Positions 21,233 to 29,490 of a stretch of 32,614 nucleotides of DNA are shown here, one piece after another (the first letter of the stretch is position 1; every line of letters begins with the position of its first letter). The notes below the pieces were generated by a model. That model was not told the DNA's origin and made no database searches. It worked only from the letters and a program-made list of their open reading frames with translations. Position numbers and translations under genes: made by a program. This stretch comes from CBIHLX01 sp966210935. Lineage in GTDB: Bacteria > Patescibacteriota > Saccharimonadia > Saccharimonadales > Saccharimonadaceae. Where the stretch lies: assembly GCA_966210935.1 (NCBI GenBank), contig CBIHLX010000005.1, positions 1 through 32,614 of the forward strand, read 5' to 3'.

Positions 21233-21958
21233 ATGGCTGGACATAATAAGTGGTCTAAAATTAAACGTGATAAAGGCGTGAATGACGCTAAGCGTGGTGC
21301 TGTCTTTACGAAGATTGGTAACCAGATTGCAATCGCTGCGCGTAGTGGTACTGACCCGAGTATGAACTCGTCATTGGCTCTCGCTATCGAAAAGGCGAAG
21401 GCTGCCAATATGCCAACCGCTAATATTCAGCGTGCCATCGACCGTGTTGCTGATAAGAATGCAGCAGCCCTCGAAGAAGTGACGTACGAAGGTTATGGTC
21501 CAGGTGGTGTTGGTATTATTATCGAAACCGCAACCGACAACAAGAATCGTACTTACCCGGATGTGCGTACGGCGCTTACAAAGAATGGTGGCTCGATTGC
21601 CGATGCCGGTAGTGTGGCCTTTCAGTTTACCCGCAAAGGCGTGATTCGTGTTGCGGCGACTGGCGAGGATGCTTTGCTGACGATTCTTGACGCTGGCGCT
21701 GAAGACGCGGCTGAAGAAGATGGTGAAATTGTCGTATATACCGACCAAAAGGACCTCGCTAAAGTTCGCACGGCACTTGTCGATGCTGGCCTGACAATCA
21801 GCGAAGCTGAGCTGCAGTATGTAGCTAATACACCAATTGAAGTAGCCGATGCCGAAACGGCGCAAAAAGTAATGAAGGTGCTCGATGCACTTGATGATCT
21901 TGATGACGTAGTGAACGTCCATACGAACGCTGACATTACCGTAGATTTACCTGAGTAA
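21233..21958 (+). CDS. yebC: YebC/PmpR (TACO1) family protein
   Basis: Conserved cytoplasmic protein; family members have been described as transcription regulators and, more recently, as factors aiding translation of proline-rich stretches (TACO1 in mitochondria). The N-terminus MAGHNKWSKIKRDKG is diagnostic (usually MAGHSKWANIKHRK). YEGYGPGGVGIIIE (about 84-97) and TDNKNRT are the second conserved block. 241 residues is the normal length. The gene is single, between comEC and the lamin-tail gene. In many bacteria yebC lies beside ruvC; here ruvC is two genes away. Confidence 0.95.
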   Translation: MAGHNKWSKIKRDKGVNDAKRGAVFTKIGNQIAIAARSGTDPSMNSSLALAIEKAKAANMPTANIQRAIDRVADKNAAALEEVTYEGYGPGGVGIIIETATDNKNRTYPDVRTALTKNGGSIADAGSVAFQFTRKGVIRVAATGEDALLTILDAGAEDAAEEDGEIVVYTDQKDLAKVRTALVDAGLTISEAELQYVANTPIEVADAETAQKVMKVLDALDDLDDVVNVHTNADITVDLPE

Positions 21959-21972
21959 ATAATTAAATATTG

Positions 21973-22000
21973 TTGACATATTTACACGGCGCGCTATAGT
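21973..22000 (+). promoter_or_regulatory. Promoter of the lamin-tail surface gene
   Basis: Perfect TTGACA (21973-21978), 16-base spacer, TATAGT (21995-22000). The ATG is nine bases after the -10, and no ribosome binding site is present, so the leader is at most a few bases. Confidence 0.75.
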
Positions 22001-22009
22001 GTAAGCATT

Positions 22010-23821
22010 ATGAAGCTTATGCTGATGGGCGTCAGTGTCATTGTGGCAATAGTCATGACTATTGTGCTCTATACGGTTGCCTCAGCAGAGAGTGCTCCTG
22101 GTGTCCGTATTGTGCTCGTTCAGGCTGCGGGTACGGATGCAAAGTTTGAGAGAATTGATATTGAAAACCTCAGCGAGCAGTCTATTGATCTGACCGACTG
22201 GAGACTCCTCTATAAAACGGCGAGTGGTAACAGTTCGCCGACAGTCCTTGTGGACTTTTCTGCACCGATTAATTGGCACGTCTTTTTCGATGCTGGTGAG
22301 AAAGAGACACTTCTTTCGAAAGAGGCAGTTGCAGCCCAGCCGATGAATAGTACTCTAGCTACTGCGATGCAATTCACTGGTGGTTTAAGTACCACGGGGG
22401 GCAGTGTGCAGCTTGTGGACGGAAGTGGTGTTGTTATTGACATGGTTGGCTGGGGGACGGCTGCCGAATCCGTACGTCAAGGTGTCGCCGCACCAGGTTT
22501 AACGACATCTACGTGGTTAGTTCGACACGATCAGAGCGGCAATAATGCTGCGGATTTTAGTCTTGAAGTTCAAAACACCAGCCTATATCCGCCGGTTATC
22601 GGGTCGCTGTACGAGGTTCAGGATATTTGCGCTAACATAAGTGGTTTACAGCGCGAGGTGTCCGAAGGTTATCAGTTCGTGGATGGAGAATGTTTGCCGA
22701 TCGATACGTGCTTGAATATTGATGGCGTTCAGTTCGAGGTTCCTGATAGCATGGAGCATGTCAGCCCAGGAGAGTGTCTGCCGATCGATGTGTGTCTTAA
22801 TTTAGAGGGTATTCAAGTGGCTTTACCAGAGTTGTATGAGCTATTTGGCGAGCGGAATTGCGTCGAACTTATTCCGGCTCGGCAGCTGCGTATCACCGAG
22901 CTGCTTCCAAATCCAAGCGGCAGTGATACGGGTAATGAGTTTATTGAATTCTATAACGCTGATAGCGAGCCAGTTGAGCTGAGGAATTATAAATTAGCCA
23001 TTGGCGATAGGTCGTACCCACTCCCTGAGCGAACAATTCAACCCGGACAGTATATGACTATTAGTGACGTAGACCTTGGTGGAAGTTTGCCAAATACCAC
23101 GGGTTTACCAGTCTGGTTACTGACGATTCACGACATGGAAGTGGTGAGTGTCCCTGCTTACGCAAATGCCCGTGATGACACCTCATGGATATTTGCAGAG
23201 GGTGCGTGGCGGTATACTTATGTACCAACGCCGGGCGGCGAGAATGTTCTGCTTGTTGCTGCGCCGTGTCAGGTGGGTTACGTGCGCGACACGGACACGG
23301 GCCGCTGCCGGAAAGTTGATGCTGTGAGCGATTCAGTACCAATGCTGTGTCGAGAAGGACAGTACCGTAGTGAAGAGACCGGTCGTTGTCGTAACGTCGC
23401 AGTAGTGGCGTCACTGACGCCATGTAAGGAAGGGCAGTACAGGAGCGAAGAAACGAATCGTTGTCGCTCATTTGCCACGCTCACGACAAGTGTCCTGAAG
23501 CCGTGCGCTGAGGACCAATTTCGTAATCCGTTGACCAATCGATGCAAGAGTATTGCTAGTAGTGAGGACGTTGCACTGGCAGACTGCGGAGAGGGGCGAG
23601 AACGAAACCCGTTAACTAATCGGTGTCGTAACGCTGTTGCTGTTAGTGCGCCGGCAATGGCCTTCCCTGTTGAGTCAGTTCAAGATACGGCGGCGGCCTT
23701 TGCTGGCTGGTGGGTATTGGGCGGAATTGGCGTGCTGGCACTCGGCTATGCTGGCTGGGAGTGGCGACGAGAGGTGATTGCTATGATTGCTCGAATTCGT
23801 ACGGCATTTTCTAGTAAGTAA
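22010..23821 (+). CDS. Lamin-tail-domain surface protein with Cys repeats
   Basis: A 603-residue surface protein. Signal peptide (1-26); first lamin-tail domain (about 27-135, RIDIENLSEQSIDLTDWRL); three repeats of the form C-N-x-G-x-Q with a closing Cys (about 205-290, including CLPIDTCLN and CLPIDVCLN); second lamin-tail domain (about 294-400, ITELLPNPSGSDTGNEFIEFYN); five Cx12C units (420-539); a transmembrane segment (about 558-580) and a basic tail. Lamin-tail domains are immunoglobulin-like folds found on many secreted CPR proteins, with binding or scaffold roles. The even spacing of paired cysteines suggests disulfide-stabilised stalk units. The C-terminus looks like a membrane anchor without a clear LPxTG. 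The function is unknown; adhesion or envelope structure is likely. Confidence 0.82.
   Translation: MKLMLMGVSVIVAIVMTIVLYTVASAESAPGVRIVLVQAAGTDAKFERIDIENLSEQSIDLTDWRLLYKTASGNSSPTVLVDFSAPINWHVFFDAGEKETLLSKEAVAAQPMNSTLATAMQFTGGLSTTGGSVQLVDGSGVVIDMVGWGTAAESVRQGVAAPGLTTSTWLVRHDQSGNNAADFSLEVQNTSLYPPVIGSLYEVQDICANISGLQREVSEGYQFVDGECLPIDTCLNIDGVQFEVPDSMEHVSPGECLPIDVCLNLEGIQVALPELYELFGERNCVELIPARQLRITELLPNPSGSDTGNEFIEFYNADSEPVELRNYKLAIGDRSYPLPERTIQPGQYMTISDVDLGGSLPNTTGLPVWLLTIHDMEVVSVPAYANARDDTSWIFAEGAWRYTYVPTPGGENVLLVAAPCQVGYVRDTDTGRCRKVDAVSDSVPMLCREGQYRSEETGRCRNVAVVASLTPCKEGQYRSEETNRCRSFATLTTSVLKPCAEDQFRNPLTNRCKSIASSEDVALADCGEGRERNPLTNRCRNAVAVSAPAMAFPVESVQDTAAAFAGWWVLGGIGVLALGYAGWEWRREVIAMIARIRTAFSSK
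23267..23626 (+). repeat. Five Cx12C protein repeats
   Basis: Five units of Cys, twelve residues, Cys, each followed by Arg or Lys (CRK, CRN, CRS, CKS, CRN), spaced about 25-28 residues apart. Units two and three share EGQYRSEET; units four and five share RNPLTNR, so the array grew by duplication of neighbours. A 7-bp inverted repeat (TAGGTGG 23829-23835, CCACCTA 23854-23860) follows the gene. Confidence 0.8.
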
Positions 23822-23841
23822 TGCGGAGTAGGTGGCGTACT

Positions 23842-23870
23842 TTGCTCATTTTTCCACCTAGGTGTATATT
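23842..23870 (+). promoter_or_regulatory. Promoter of the anchored protein gene
   Basis: TTGCTC (23842-23847) and TATATT (23865-23870) with 17-base spacing. The -10 ends six bases before the ATG at 23877. A 7-bp inverted repeat (23829-23835 and 23854-23860) brackets the -35. Confidence 0.6.
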
Positions 23871-23876
23871 CAAGTT

Positions 23877-24485
23877 ATGTTGAATAAATTACATACATTT
23901 AGGTCCGCTCGAACTGGTGTAATCGCTATTGTGACTATTGGTCTCCTCGTGGGGATCGGCTACGCGTACTGGCTTGACTATAGTGGAGGTCAGCAGGCGG
24001 TTGCGCCCTCAGTGATGACTAGTGGTAATGCTCAGTCGAAGGCTGATGACAATGAAAAGCAGTATGCAATTGATAACTATAGCTTCGCATATCCGACCGA
24101 GGGTTGGGTACTGCAGCAAGGAGATAAGGCGACCAACAACAACCCGTCGCTCGAAACGAAAAATCTTACTCTGGAAGGGTTTGACGTGAAGACTGGGGCG
24201 GGGATTTATATTCGAACATTCCCCTCTTCTGAAGGCATTACGTACGATCAGCTAATTAAAAATCCTGACGGACTCCCGGCTGGAATTTACACCGACATCA
24301 AAAAGACGACACTTGGTGGTGCCGAGGGGCAGAGCTACACGCTTAACTACGAAGGCACTCGCTATATTACCGAGGCGGTCCGTGGCGATACGACGTATCA
24401 AATTATCTTTAAGGTCGCAAAAGATCAAAAGTCACAGTACGACGCAGCATACCGGCAAGTGGTGACATCCTTTACATTTAAGTAG
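23877..24485 (+). CDS. Membrane-anchored extracytoplasmic protein, PsbP-like shape
   Basis: Unrecognised 202-residue protein. One N-terminal transmembrane segment (about 10-32) precedes a Ser/Gln/Asn-rich linker and a single domain (about 60-202) with alternating strands: YSFAYPTEGWVLQQ, TLEGFDVKTGAGIYIRTF, AEGQSYTLNYEGTRYI, TYQIIFKVA, and a final helix ending SFTFK. The order resembles PsbP-like/DUF1795 lipoprotein domains, but this is a shape match only. The frame extends upstream to a GTG at 23862, but that would include the -10 box; the ATG at 23877, six bases from TATATT, is the better start. It sits alone between the lamin-tail gene and ruvC. Confidence 0.68.
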   Translation: MLNKLHTFRSARTGVIAIVTIGLLVGIGYAYWLDYSGGQQAVAPSVMTSGNAQSKADDNEKQYAIDNYSFAYPTEGWVLQQGDKATNNNPSLETKNLTLEGFDVKTGAGIYIRTFPSSEGITYDQLIKNPDGLPAGIYTDIKKTTLGGAEGQSYTLNYEGTRYITEAVRGDTTYQIIFKVAKDQKSQYDAAYRQVVTSFTFK

Positions 24486-24506
24486 TCGTCACCGGGTGTG
24501 AGCGGC

Positions 24507-24512
24507 TATAAT
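24507..24512 (+). promoter_or_regulatory. ruvC -10 box, leaderless
   Basis: Consensus TATAAT ends seven bases before the ruvC ATG at 24520. No Shine-Dalgarno sequence is present, and the -35 region is poor. Confidence 0.6.
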
Positions 24513-24519
24513 AGGGTAA

Positions 24520-24993
24520 ATGAGAATAATAGGAATTGACCCGGGCACAGGTATTCTCGGCTTTGGGGTGATCGATGTGATCAATGGGAAGGTGAAAATG
24601 GTAGACGCCGGAGTGATTACAACGCCTCCGCACACTCCCCTGCCCGACCGCCTTGAAGAAATTTACAACGGTCTTACGGGCATTATTGCCGACACCAAGC
24701 CCACGGTGATGGCAATCGAAAAACTATTCTTTGCGCAGAATGTCACAACGGCCATGAGTGTTTCGCATGCCCGTGGCGTGGCCATGCTCACCGGTAAACA
24801 AGCTAACTTGCAGATAGAAGAGTATACGCCACTGCAGATCAAGCAGACGATTACCGGCTACGGTAAGGCGGATAAAAAACAGGTCCAGGAAATGGTGCGT
24901 ATTCAGCTTGGGCTCAAAGAGGTGCCAAAGCCTGACGACTGTGCCGATGCGCTTGCAGCGGCGATTATGTGCGCCTTTATGCGTCGCGTCTAG
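24520..24993 (+). CDS. ruvC: Crossover junction endodeoxyribonuclease RuvC
   Basis: Resolves Holliday junctions by paired nicks, acting with the RuvAB branch-migration motor. The RNase H-like fold has its acidic residues: Asp7 in IGIDPGTG, Glu67 in MAIEKLFFAQN, and the C-terminal PDDCADALAAA (about 138-148) with two aspartates. A 157-residue length is normal. Leaderless from its own promoter. ruvA and ruvB are downstream, but separated from ruvC by a 2.3-kb penicillin-binding-protein gene and, between ruvA and ruvB, by a HIT gene. Confidence 0.95.
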   Translation: MRIIGIDPGTGILGFGVIDVINGKVKMVDAGVITTPPHTPLPDRLEEIYNGLTGIIADTKPTVMAIEKLFFAQNVTTAMSVSHARGVAMLTGKQANLQIEEYTPLQIKQTITGYGKADKKQVQEMVRIQLGLKEVPKPDDCADALAAAIMCAFMRRV

Positions 24994-25064
24994 CTTCAGG
25001 TTGCTTTCAGTTTGGGGGTATATACTTGTTGTAAAGGAGAGGTCCCCAAGGGTGGCCTGTACAG

Positions 25065-25085
25065 TAGTCGAATATCGACTATACT
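25065..25085 (+). promoter_or_regulatory. Operator-like palindrome and -10 of the PBP gene
   Basis: TAGTCGA-ATA-TCGACTA is an inverted repeat with 7-bp perfect arms (25065-25081) running into the -10 TATACT (25080-25085), which ends six bases before the ATG. A repressor bound here would block the promoter. A second possible regulatory element is the direct repeat CTTCAG/TTTCAG with 11-base period (24994-25010). Confidence 0.5.
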
Positions 25086-25091
25086 GGAAGT

Positions 25092-27383
25092 ATGATTCCT
25101 AAAGAAACGCCGAAATCCGTCGCACCAGCCCGCCGCCGTGCCTCACTCGCCCGTCGCACAAAATGGAAAGCCCGCCGCTTAGGTGGCGCATGGGCATGGT
25201 TCAAGTCACTGAGCTGGAAGAAAAAGCTCGTCTTCTTTGGTGTGCCGCTTGTTGTCTTTGCGTTGATTATTCCATTTTTGACCTACCTATACTTCGCAAA
25301 AGATATTGCCAACAAAGATAGTCTGATGAACCGTAATAATACGGGTATTGTGCTCTACGCTAATGATAATGAGACAGTTCTTTATAGTACCGGTAAGGCG
25401 GAGCGGCGGGATATCGTGCCGCTAGCTTCTATTTCTCAGCCAATGCGCGACGCAGTTGTGGCGGCCGAGGATAAAGATTTCTATAAACACAAAGGTTTTT
25501 CGCCGCTCAGTACTCTGCGCGCTGTCTACACCTATGTGGTCACTGGCGGTAGTACGTTCGGTGGCTCGACCCTGACTCAGCAACTAGCAAAGATCACCCT
25601 GCTCTCTAGTGATCGAACCTTCCTGCGTACCTACCAGGCCTTTTCGGTGGCAGTGGCAATTGAGAATACGTACAGTAAAGATGAAATTCTTGAGATGTAC
25701 CTTAACTCGGCATTCTTTGGTGGACAGGCATTTGGTATTGAGGATGCGGCTAAGTACTACTTCGGCACAACACCTGACAAGTTGACACTGGCGCAAAGCT
25801 CTATGTTGGTTGGACTACTACCAGCTCCAAACACCTACTCGCCTATTACGGGCAACCCTGAGTATGCAAAAGAACGACAATCAACCGTGTTAAAGCGCAT
25901 GGTTGATAATAGCTATATCACCGCAGCCGATAAAGAGGCAGCTGAAGCTGAAGAGTTAACGTACGCATCGTCCGGTTCAATGATTGCTGAAAGTATAGCG
26001 CCGCACTTTGCTGAGATGGTGATTGATGAGCTTAACGAAAAGTATGGCGAAGAAAAGGTGCAGCGTTCAGGCTATCAGGTGAAGACCACTCTTGATGCGT
26101 CGCTCCAGCAGACTTTGCAAGATAATATTACAAATCATATGCGTTTTATCCAGGCAAACGGTGGTAGTAACGCTGGTGGTGTTGCAATCGATCCAACGAC
26201 TGGTGAGGTGCGCGCTCTTGTGGGTAGTGCCGACTGGACGAACCCCGATTGGGGCAATGTCAATATGGCCACGACGGCTCGTCAGCCAGGTTCTAGTTTT
26301 AAATCTATCTATTATGCCCAGGCACTGGCCGAAGGGGTCATTACTCCGGCGACAATTCTACATGACAAGCCAACTGACTTCGGGGGTTATTCGCCACAAA
26401 ATGCCGACCGTCGCTTCCGTGGTGATGTCACGACGCGGAGTGCAATTAGTCAGTCGCTGAACGTACCAAGTGTTGAGGTGATGCAAAAACTAGGCGTTAA
26501 GAGTACGGTGAGTGCGGCAAATCGCATGGGCATTACGGCGATCAACGACAAAGCCGATTACGGCCTATCGCTCGCGCTCGGTACAGCAGAGGCTCCATTG
26601 ATGCAGATGACGAACGCTTACGCGGCATTTGCCAATGCTGGCCAGCAATTTAAGCCCGAGTTGATCCAACAGGTGAGTGACAAGTATAAACGAACAATCT
26701 TTACATCAAATGGGAAGAGCGAGCAGGTGATTAGTCCGCAGGGTGCGTATCTAATCTCAAGTATTCTCTCTGACAACCAAGCCCGCTCACCTATCTTTGG
26801 CTCTAGCTTAACCGTGTCGGGCCGTACGGCGGCAGTCAAGACGGGTACAACCGATGACTCACGTGACGCCTGGACGATTGGTTACACGCCTCAGTTGGCG
26901 CTCGGTATTTGGGTGGGTAACAATAATAACGAAATTATGCTCAATGGTGGTTCTGGCATGGCCGGACCGATTTGGGTGCGTACGATGCAAAAAGCGCTCA
27001 CAGGGCAGCCTAACGCGCAGTTCCCTGTGCCTGAAAATGTCGTCAAGCGTTCGGTTTGTTCAAGCAATGGCGGCCTCGCAACGAGCGGCGGCAACGGTAC
27101 ATACGAAGAGTACTTCCTTGTGACTGCGTTACCAACGAACAGTTGTACACCTACCGTGGAGACGCCAAAGGAAGAGAAAAAAGAAGAAGAAAAGAAGCCT
27201 AAGAAGGAAGAGCAAACGGAAGAGACTGAGGAAACTCAGGAGCCGCCTACTGACGGTAGCGGCGATACCACGACGCCACCGGATGACGGATCTGGTGACA
27301 GTGGCGATACTGGGTCTGGTACGGGTGGCGGCACTTCACCAACCGGCCCGACCACCCAATCATCCCCAACGCCTACTCGGTAG
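25092..27383 (+). CDS. Class A penicillin-binding protein (PBP1A type)
   Basis: Bifunctional peptidoglycan synthase at the membrane. A basic cytoplasmic region (1-48) and transmembrane segment (about 52-74) precede the glycosyltransferase 51 domain (about 95-270), with catalytic Glu126 in EDKDFY and TLTQQLAK near 158-165. The transpeptidase domain (about 345-640) has all three motifs: SSFK at 401-404 (catalytic Ser401), SLN at 455-457 and KTG at 583-585. The tail (about 690-763) is low complexity, first Lys/Glu-rich and then Pro/Thr/Gly/Asp-rich, typical of an extended wall-crossing region. 763 residues. Leaderless start; a palindrome covers the promoter. CPR cells that keep such genes make their own wall polymer. 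Its place between ruvC and ruvA is unusual. Confidence 0.94.
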   Translation: MIPKETPKSVAPARRRASLARRTKWKARRLGGAWAWFKSLSWKKKLVFFGVPLVVFALIIPFLTYLYFAKDIANKDSLMNRNNTGIVLYANDNETVLYSTGKAERRDIVPLASISQPMRDAVVAAEDKDFYKHKGFSPLSTLRAVYTYVVTGGSTFGGSTLTQQLAKITLLSSDRTFLRTYQAFSVAVAIENTYSKDEILEMYLNSAFFGGQAFGIEDAAKYYFGTTPDKLTLAQSSMLVGLLPAPNTYSPITGNPEYAKERQSTVLKRMVDNSYITAADKEAAEAEELTYASSGSMIAESIAPHFAEMVIDELNEKYGEEKVQRSGYQVKTTLDASLQQTLQDNITNHMRFIQANGGSNAGGVAIDPTTGEVRALVGSADWTNPDWGNVNMATTARQPGSSFKSIYYAQALAEGVITPATILHDKPTDFGGYSPQNADRRFRGDVTTRSAISQSLNVPSVEVMQKLGVKSTVSAANRMGITAINDKADYGLSLALGTAEAPLMQMTNAYAAFANAGQQFKPELIQQVSDKYKRTIFTSNGKSEQVISPQGAYLISSILSDNQARSPIFGSSLTVSGRTAAVKTGTTDDSRDAWTIGYTPQLALGIWVGNNNNEIMLNGGSGMAGPIWVRTMQKALTGQPNAQFPVPENVVKRSVCSSNGGLATSGGNGTYEEYFLVTALPTNSCTPTVETPKEEKKEEEKKPKKEEQTEETEETQEPPTDGSGDTTTPPDDGSGDSGDTGSGTGGGTSPTGPTTQSSPTPTR

Positions 27384-27385
27384 GG

Positions 27386-27391
27386 TACAAT
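27386..27391 (+). promoter_or_regulatory. ruvA -10 box, leaderless
   Basis: TACAAT begins three bases after the PBP stop codon and ends six bases before the ruvA ATG (27398). No ribosome binding site or clear -35 is visible. Confidence 0.5.
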
Positions 27392-27397
27392 AGGGGT

Positions 27398-27973
27398 ATG
27401 ATTGCACATGTCTCTGGCGTTGTCGCCGAAAAATTTAACTCTTCATTAATTGTTGACGTTCACGGGGTGGGTTATGAGGTAGCTGTTGCTGCAACCGACT
27501 ACGAAGCAGCTTTGCTAAACGAGCCAATCAAACTCTTTACCCATCATCATATCCGCGAACAGTCCCAAGAGTTATTTGGTTTTTCAAGCTTGGCCGCCAA
27601 AAAGCTTTTTGAACTTCTGATTACTGTCCAAGGCGTGGGTCCAAAAGCAGCGCTCGCGATACTGAGCCTGGGTGAAAGTGAAACGGTGCGTAATGCAATT
27701 GCCAATAGTGATGCGGCGTTTATTACGAAGGCGACTGGCGTTGGTAAGAAGACAGCCGAACGAGTGGTCGTTGATCTTTCTGATAAGGTTGGTATGCCAA
27801 TTGTCTACAACACGACATCAACGGGCGCTGTTCAGACAATGAACCACAATGACGAAGCGCTTGAGGCACTGATGGCACTGGGTTACAACTTAAATGATGC
27901 TACGCGTGCTCTCGAAGGGGTCTCAACCGATCTTTCAACAGCTGAACGAGTAACACAGGCACTTAAGGGGTAA
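27398..27973 (+). CDS. ruvA: Holliday junction branch migration subunit RuvA
   Basis: Tetrameric protein that binds four-way DNA junctions and loads the RuvB motor. Domain I (1-63) is an OB fold starting MIAHVSGVVAEKF; domain II (about 65-140) holds two helix-hairpin-helix motifs, VQGVGPKAALAIL and ATGVGKKTAERVVVDL; domain III (about 145-191, HNDEALEALMALGYN) contacts RuvB. Length 191 is normal. The next gene starts with a GTG two bases after the stop, so they are co-transcribed. Confidence 0.95.
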   Translation: MIAHVSGVVAEKFNSSLIVDVHGVGYEVAVAATDYEAALLNEPIKLFTHHHIREQSQELFGFSSLAAKKLFELLITVQGVGPKAALAILSLGESETVRNAIANSDAAFITKATGVGKKTAERVVVDLSDKVGMPIVYNTTSTGAVQTMNHNDEALEALMALGYNLNDATRALEGVSTDLSTAERVTQALKG

Positions 27974-27975
27974 GT

Positions 27976-28437
27976 GTGACTGGTTGCGAGATTTGTCCTA
28001 TCCTTGCGACGCAAAACAATAACAAAGACGTGGTAGTTCTAGAAACTCCACACTGGCGAGCGGTACTGGACAGTGACCAGCGAACATTGGGGAAAATGTT
28101 TATTACGCTACGTGAGCATAAGGCTGCAATTAGCCATTTGACAGTAGATGAATGGACTGAGCTGCATGAAGTGATGCGGCAACTCGAAGAGGCGACAAGC
28201 CGTGCGTTTAGCCCGAGTCATTTTAATTGGTCGTGTCTTATGAATAATGCAATTGTTGCCGGTCAGCCGACGCATGTGCACTGGCATTTTCACCCTCGCT
28301 ACACGCAAGCGACCGAGTTTAGTGGTGAGGCGTTTTATGATACGGAATTATACCCGCCAAAGGAGCGATCAGCCCACCCGGTTTCCTCGGAAATGTTACA
28401 TAGTATCGCCGCCGTCATCCAATCTCACCTTAAATAA
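27976..28437 (+). CDS. HIT family hydrolase
   Basis: Predicted nucleotide hydrolase or transferase of the histidine triad superfamily, acting on dinucleoside polyphosphates, AMP-lysine or similar. The triad HVHWHFHP (about 99-106; usual HxHxHxx) is visible, after NWSCLMNNAIVAGQPTHV, and the N-terminus has the CxxC-containing CEICPIL that can bind zinc in some members. 153 residues. The GTG at 27976 is chosen because it is two bases after the ruvA stop, with AAGGGG upstream. It sits between ruvA and ruvB in this genome, probably without functional link. Confidence 0.88.
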   Translation: MTGCEICPILATQNNNKDVVVLETPHWRAVLDSDQRTLGKMFITLREHKAAISHLTVDEWTELHEVMRQLEEATSRAFSPSHFNWSCLMNNAIVAGQPTHVHWHFHPRYTQATEFSGEAFYDTELYPPKERSAHPVSSEMLHSIAAVIQSHLK

Positions 28438-28439
28438 GG

Positions 28440-28445
28440 TATACT
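28440..28445 (+). promoter_or_regulatory. ruvB -10 box
   Basis: TATACT ends five bases before an ATG at 28451 and eleven before the in-frame ATG at 28457. With the usual start distance the 28451 ATG would be at the very 5' end or lost, so the ATG at 28457 may be the real start. Confidence 0.45.
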
Positions 28446-28450
28446 AGTAA

Positions 28451-29473
28451 ATGATTATGGCTATCGAGCGAATTGTTGATACAAGCGTTCACGACGAAGA
28501 TGTCGATGAGCAGCAGATTGAGGTAACCCTGCGTCCGCAGCGGTTTGATGATTATATTGGTCAGGAACGCCTCAAGAAGAATCTGAAGCTCGCGATTGAA
28601 GCTGCCAAGAAGCGCGGCGAGCCGATTGATCATGTGTTGCTCTACGGCCCTCCCGGGCTTGGTAAGACGACTATGGCAACAGTTATTGCCAATGAGATGG
28701 GGACGAATATCCGCGTGACGGCTGGCCCTGCTATTGAGCGGGCGGGGGATTTGGCGAGCATTCTTACAAATCTCCAAGATGGCGACATACTCTTTATCGA
28801 TGAGATCCATCGTCTCAGTCGCGCAGTTGAAGAGGTGCTGTATAGTGCTATGGAAGACTTTAAGCTTGATATTGTCATCGGTAAAGGGCCGGCCGCGCGC
28901 AGTGTGCGGCTTGATCTGCCAAAATTTACGGTAATCGGTGCGACGACACGTACTGGTAGCCTCGCGGCACCACTTCGCGACCGTTTTGGCCATCTGTATC
29001 GCCTTGAGTTCTACACTCCGGAAGAGATCGGGCAAATTATTAGTCGCGCTGCAGCTATCCTTGAGAGTGAGATTCATCCCGAATCAGCAGCGCTACTGTC
29101 GACGCGCGCACGCCTTACGCCGCGTATTGCAAACCGTCTCCTGAAGCGCGTCCGTGACTTTGCCGATGTCAACGGTGACGGTATTATCGATACAGTCATC
29201 ACCAAAGAGGCGCTAGCGCTACTTGAGGTGGATGAGATGGGGCTTGATCCGGCTGACCGGCAAATGTTGACGAGTATGATCGACACATATGGCAATAATC
29301 CAGTTGGTCTCAATACTATTGCGGCACTGACTGGTGACGAGGCAACGACGATTGAAGATTTCTACGAGCCATATTTGCTGCAGATCGGCTTTATTGAACG
29401 AACGCCGCGTGGTCGTCGGGTTACCCTGAAGGGATATAAGCACCTCGGCAAAGACCACCCAACTACCGAGTAA
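28451..29473 (+). CDS. ruvB: Holliday junction branch migration ATPase RuvB
   Basis: Hexameric AAA+ helicase motor that drives branch migration with RuvA. Walker A GPPGLGKT is at 66-73, Walker B with DEIH at 117-120, sensor ATTRTG near 160, the arginine-finger region RDRFGHLYRLEFY near 175-190, and the winged-helix C-terminus with DFYEPYLLQIGFI and TPRGR. 340 residues. Either ATG 28451 or 28457 can be the start; they differ by two residues. No Shine-Dalgarno is present. Confidence 0.96.
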   Translation: MIMAIERIVDTSVHDEDVDEQQIEVTLRPQRFDDYIGQERLKKNLKLAIEAAKKRGEPIDHVLLYGPPGLGKTTMATVIANEMGTNIRVTAGPAIERAGDLASILTNLQDGDILFIDEIHRLSRAVEEVLYSAMEDFKLDIVIGKGPAARSVRLDLPKFTVIGATTRTGSLAAPLRDRFGHLYRLEFYTPEEIGQIISRAAAILESEIHPESAALLSTRARLTPRIANRLLKRVRDFADVNGDGIIDTVITKEALALLEVDEMGLDPADRQMLTSMIDTYGNNPVGLNTIAALTGDEATTIEDFYEPYLLQIGFIERTPRGRRVTLKGYKHLGKDHPTTE

Positions 29474-29478
29474 CTTGG

Positions 29479-29484
29479 TATAAT
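29479..29484 (+). promoter_or_regulatory. -10 box of the PH-domain gene, leaderless
   Basis: Extended -10: TGG TATAAT (29476-29484), ending six bases before the ATG at 29491. It directly follows the ruvB stop; no ribosome binding site. Confidence 0.6.
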
Positions 29485-29490
29485 AAAGGC

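Noticed and set aside
21371..21922. 183-codon minus-strand frame opposite yebC
   Set aside because: yebC is highly conserved in the plus frame. The minus frame lacks a ribosome binding site or promoter near its start.
23854..23876. GTG at 23862 as start of the anchored protein
   Set aside because: That start would place the TATATT promoter box inside the coding region; the ATG at 23877 fits the fixed -10 to start spacing seen across the window.
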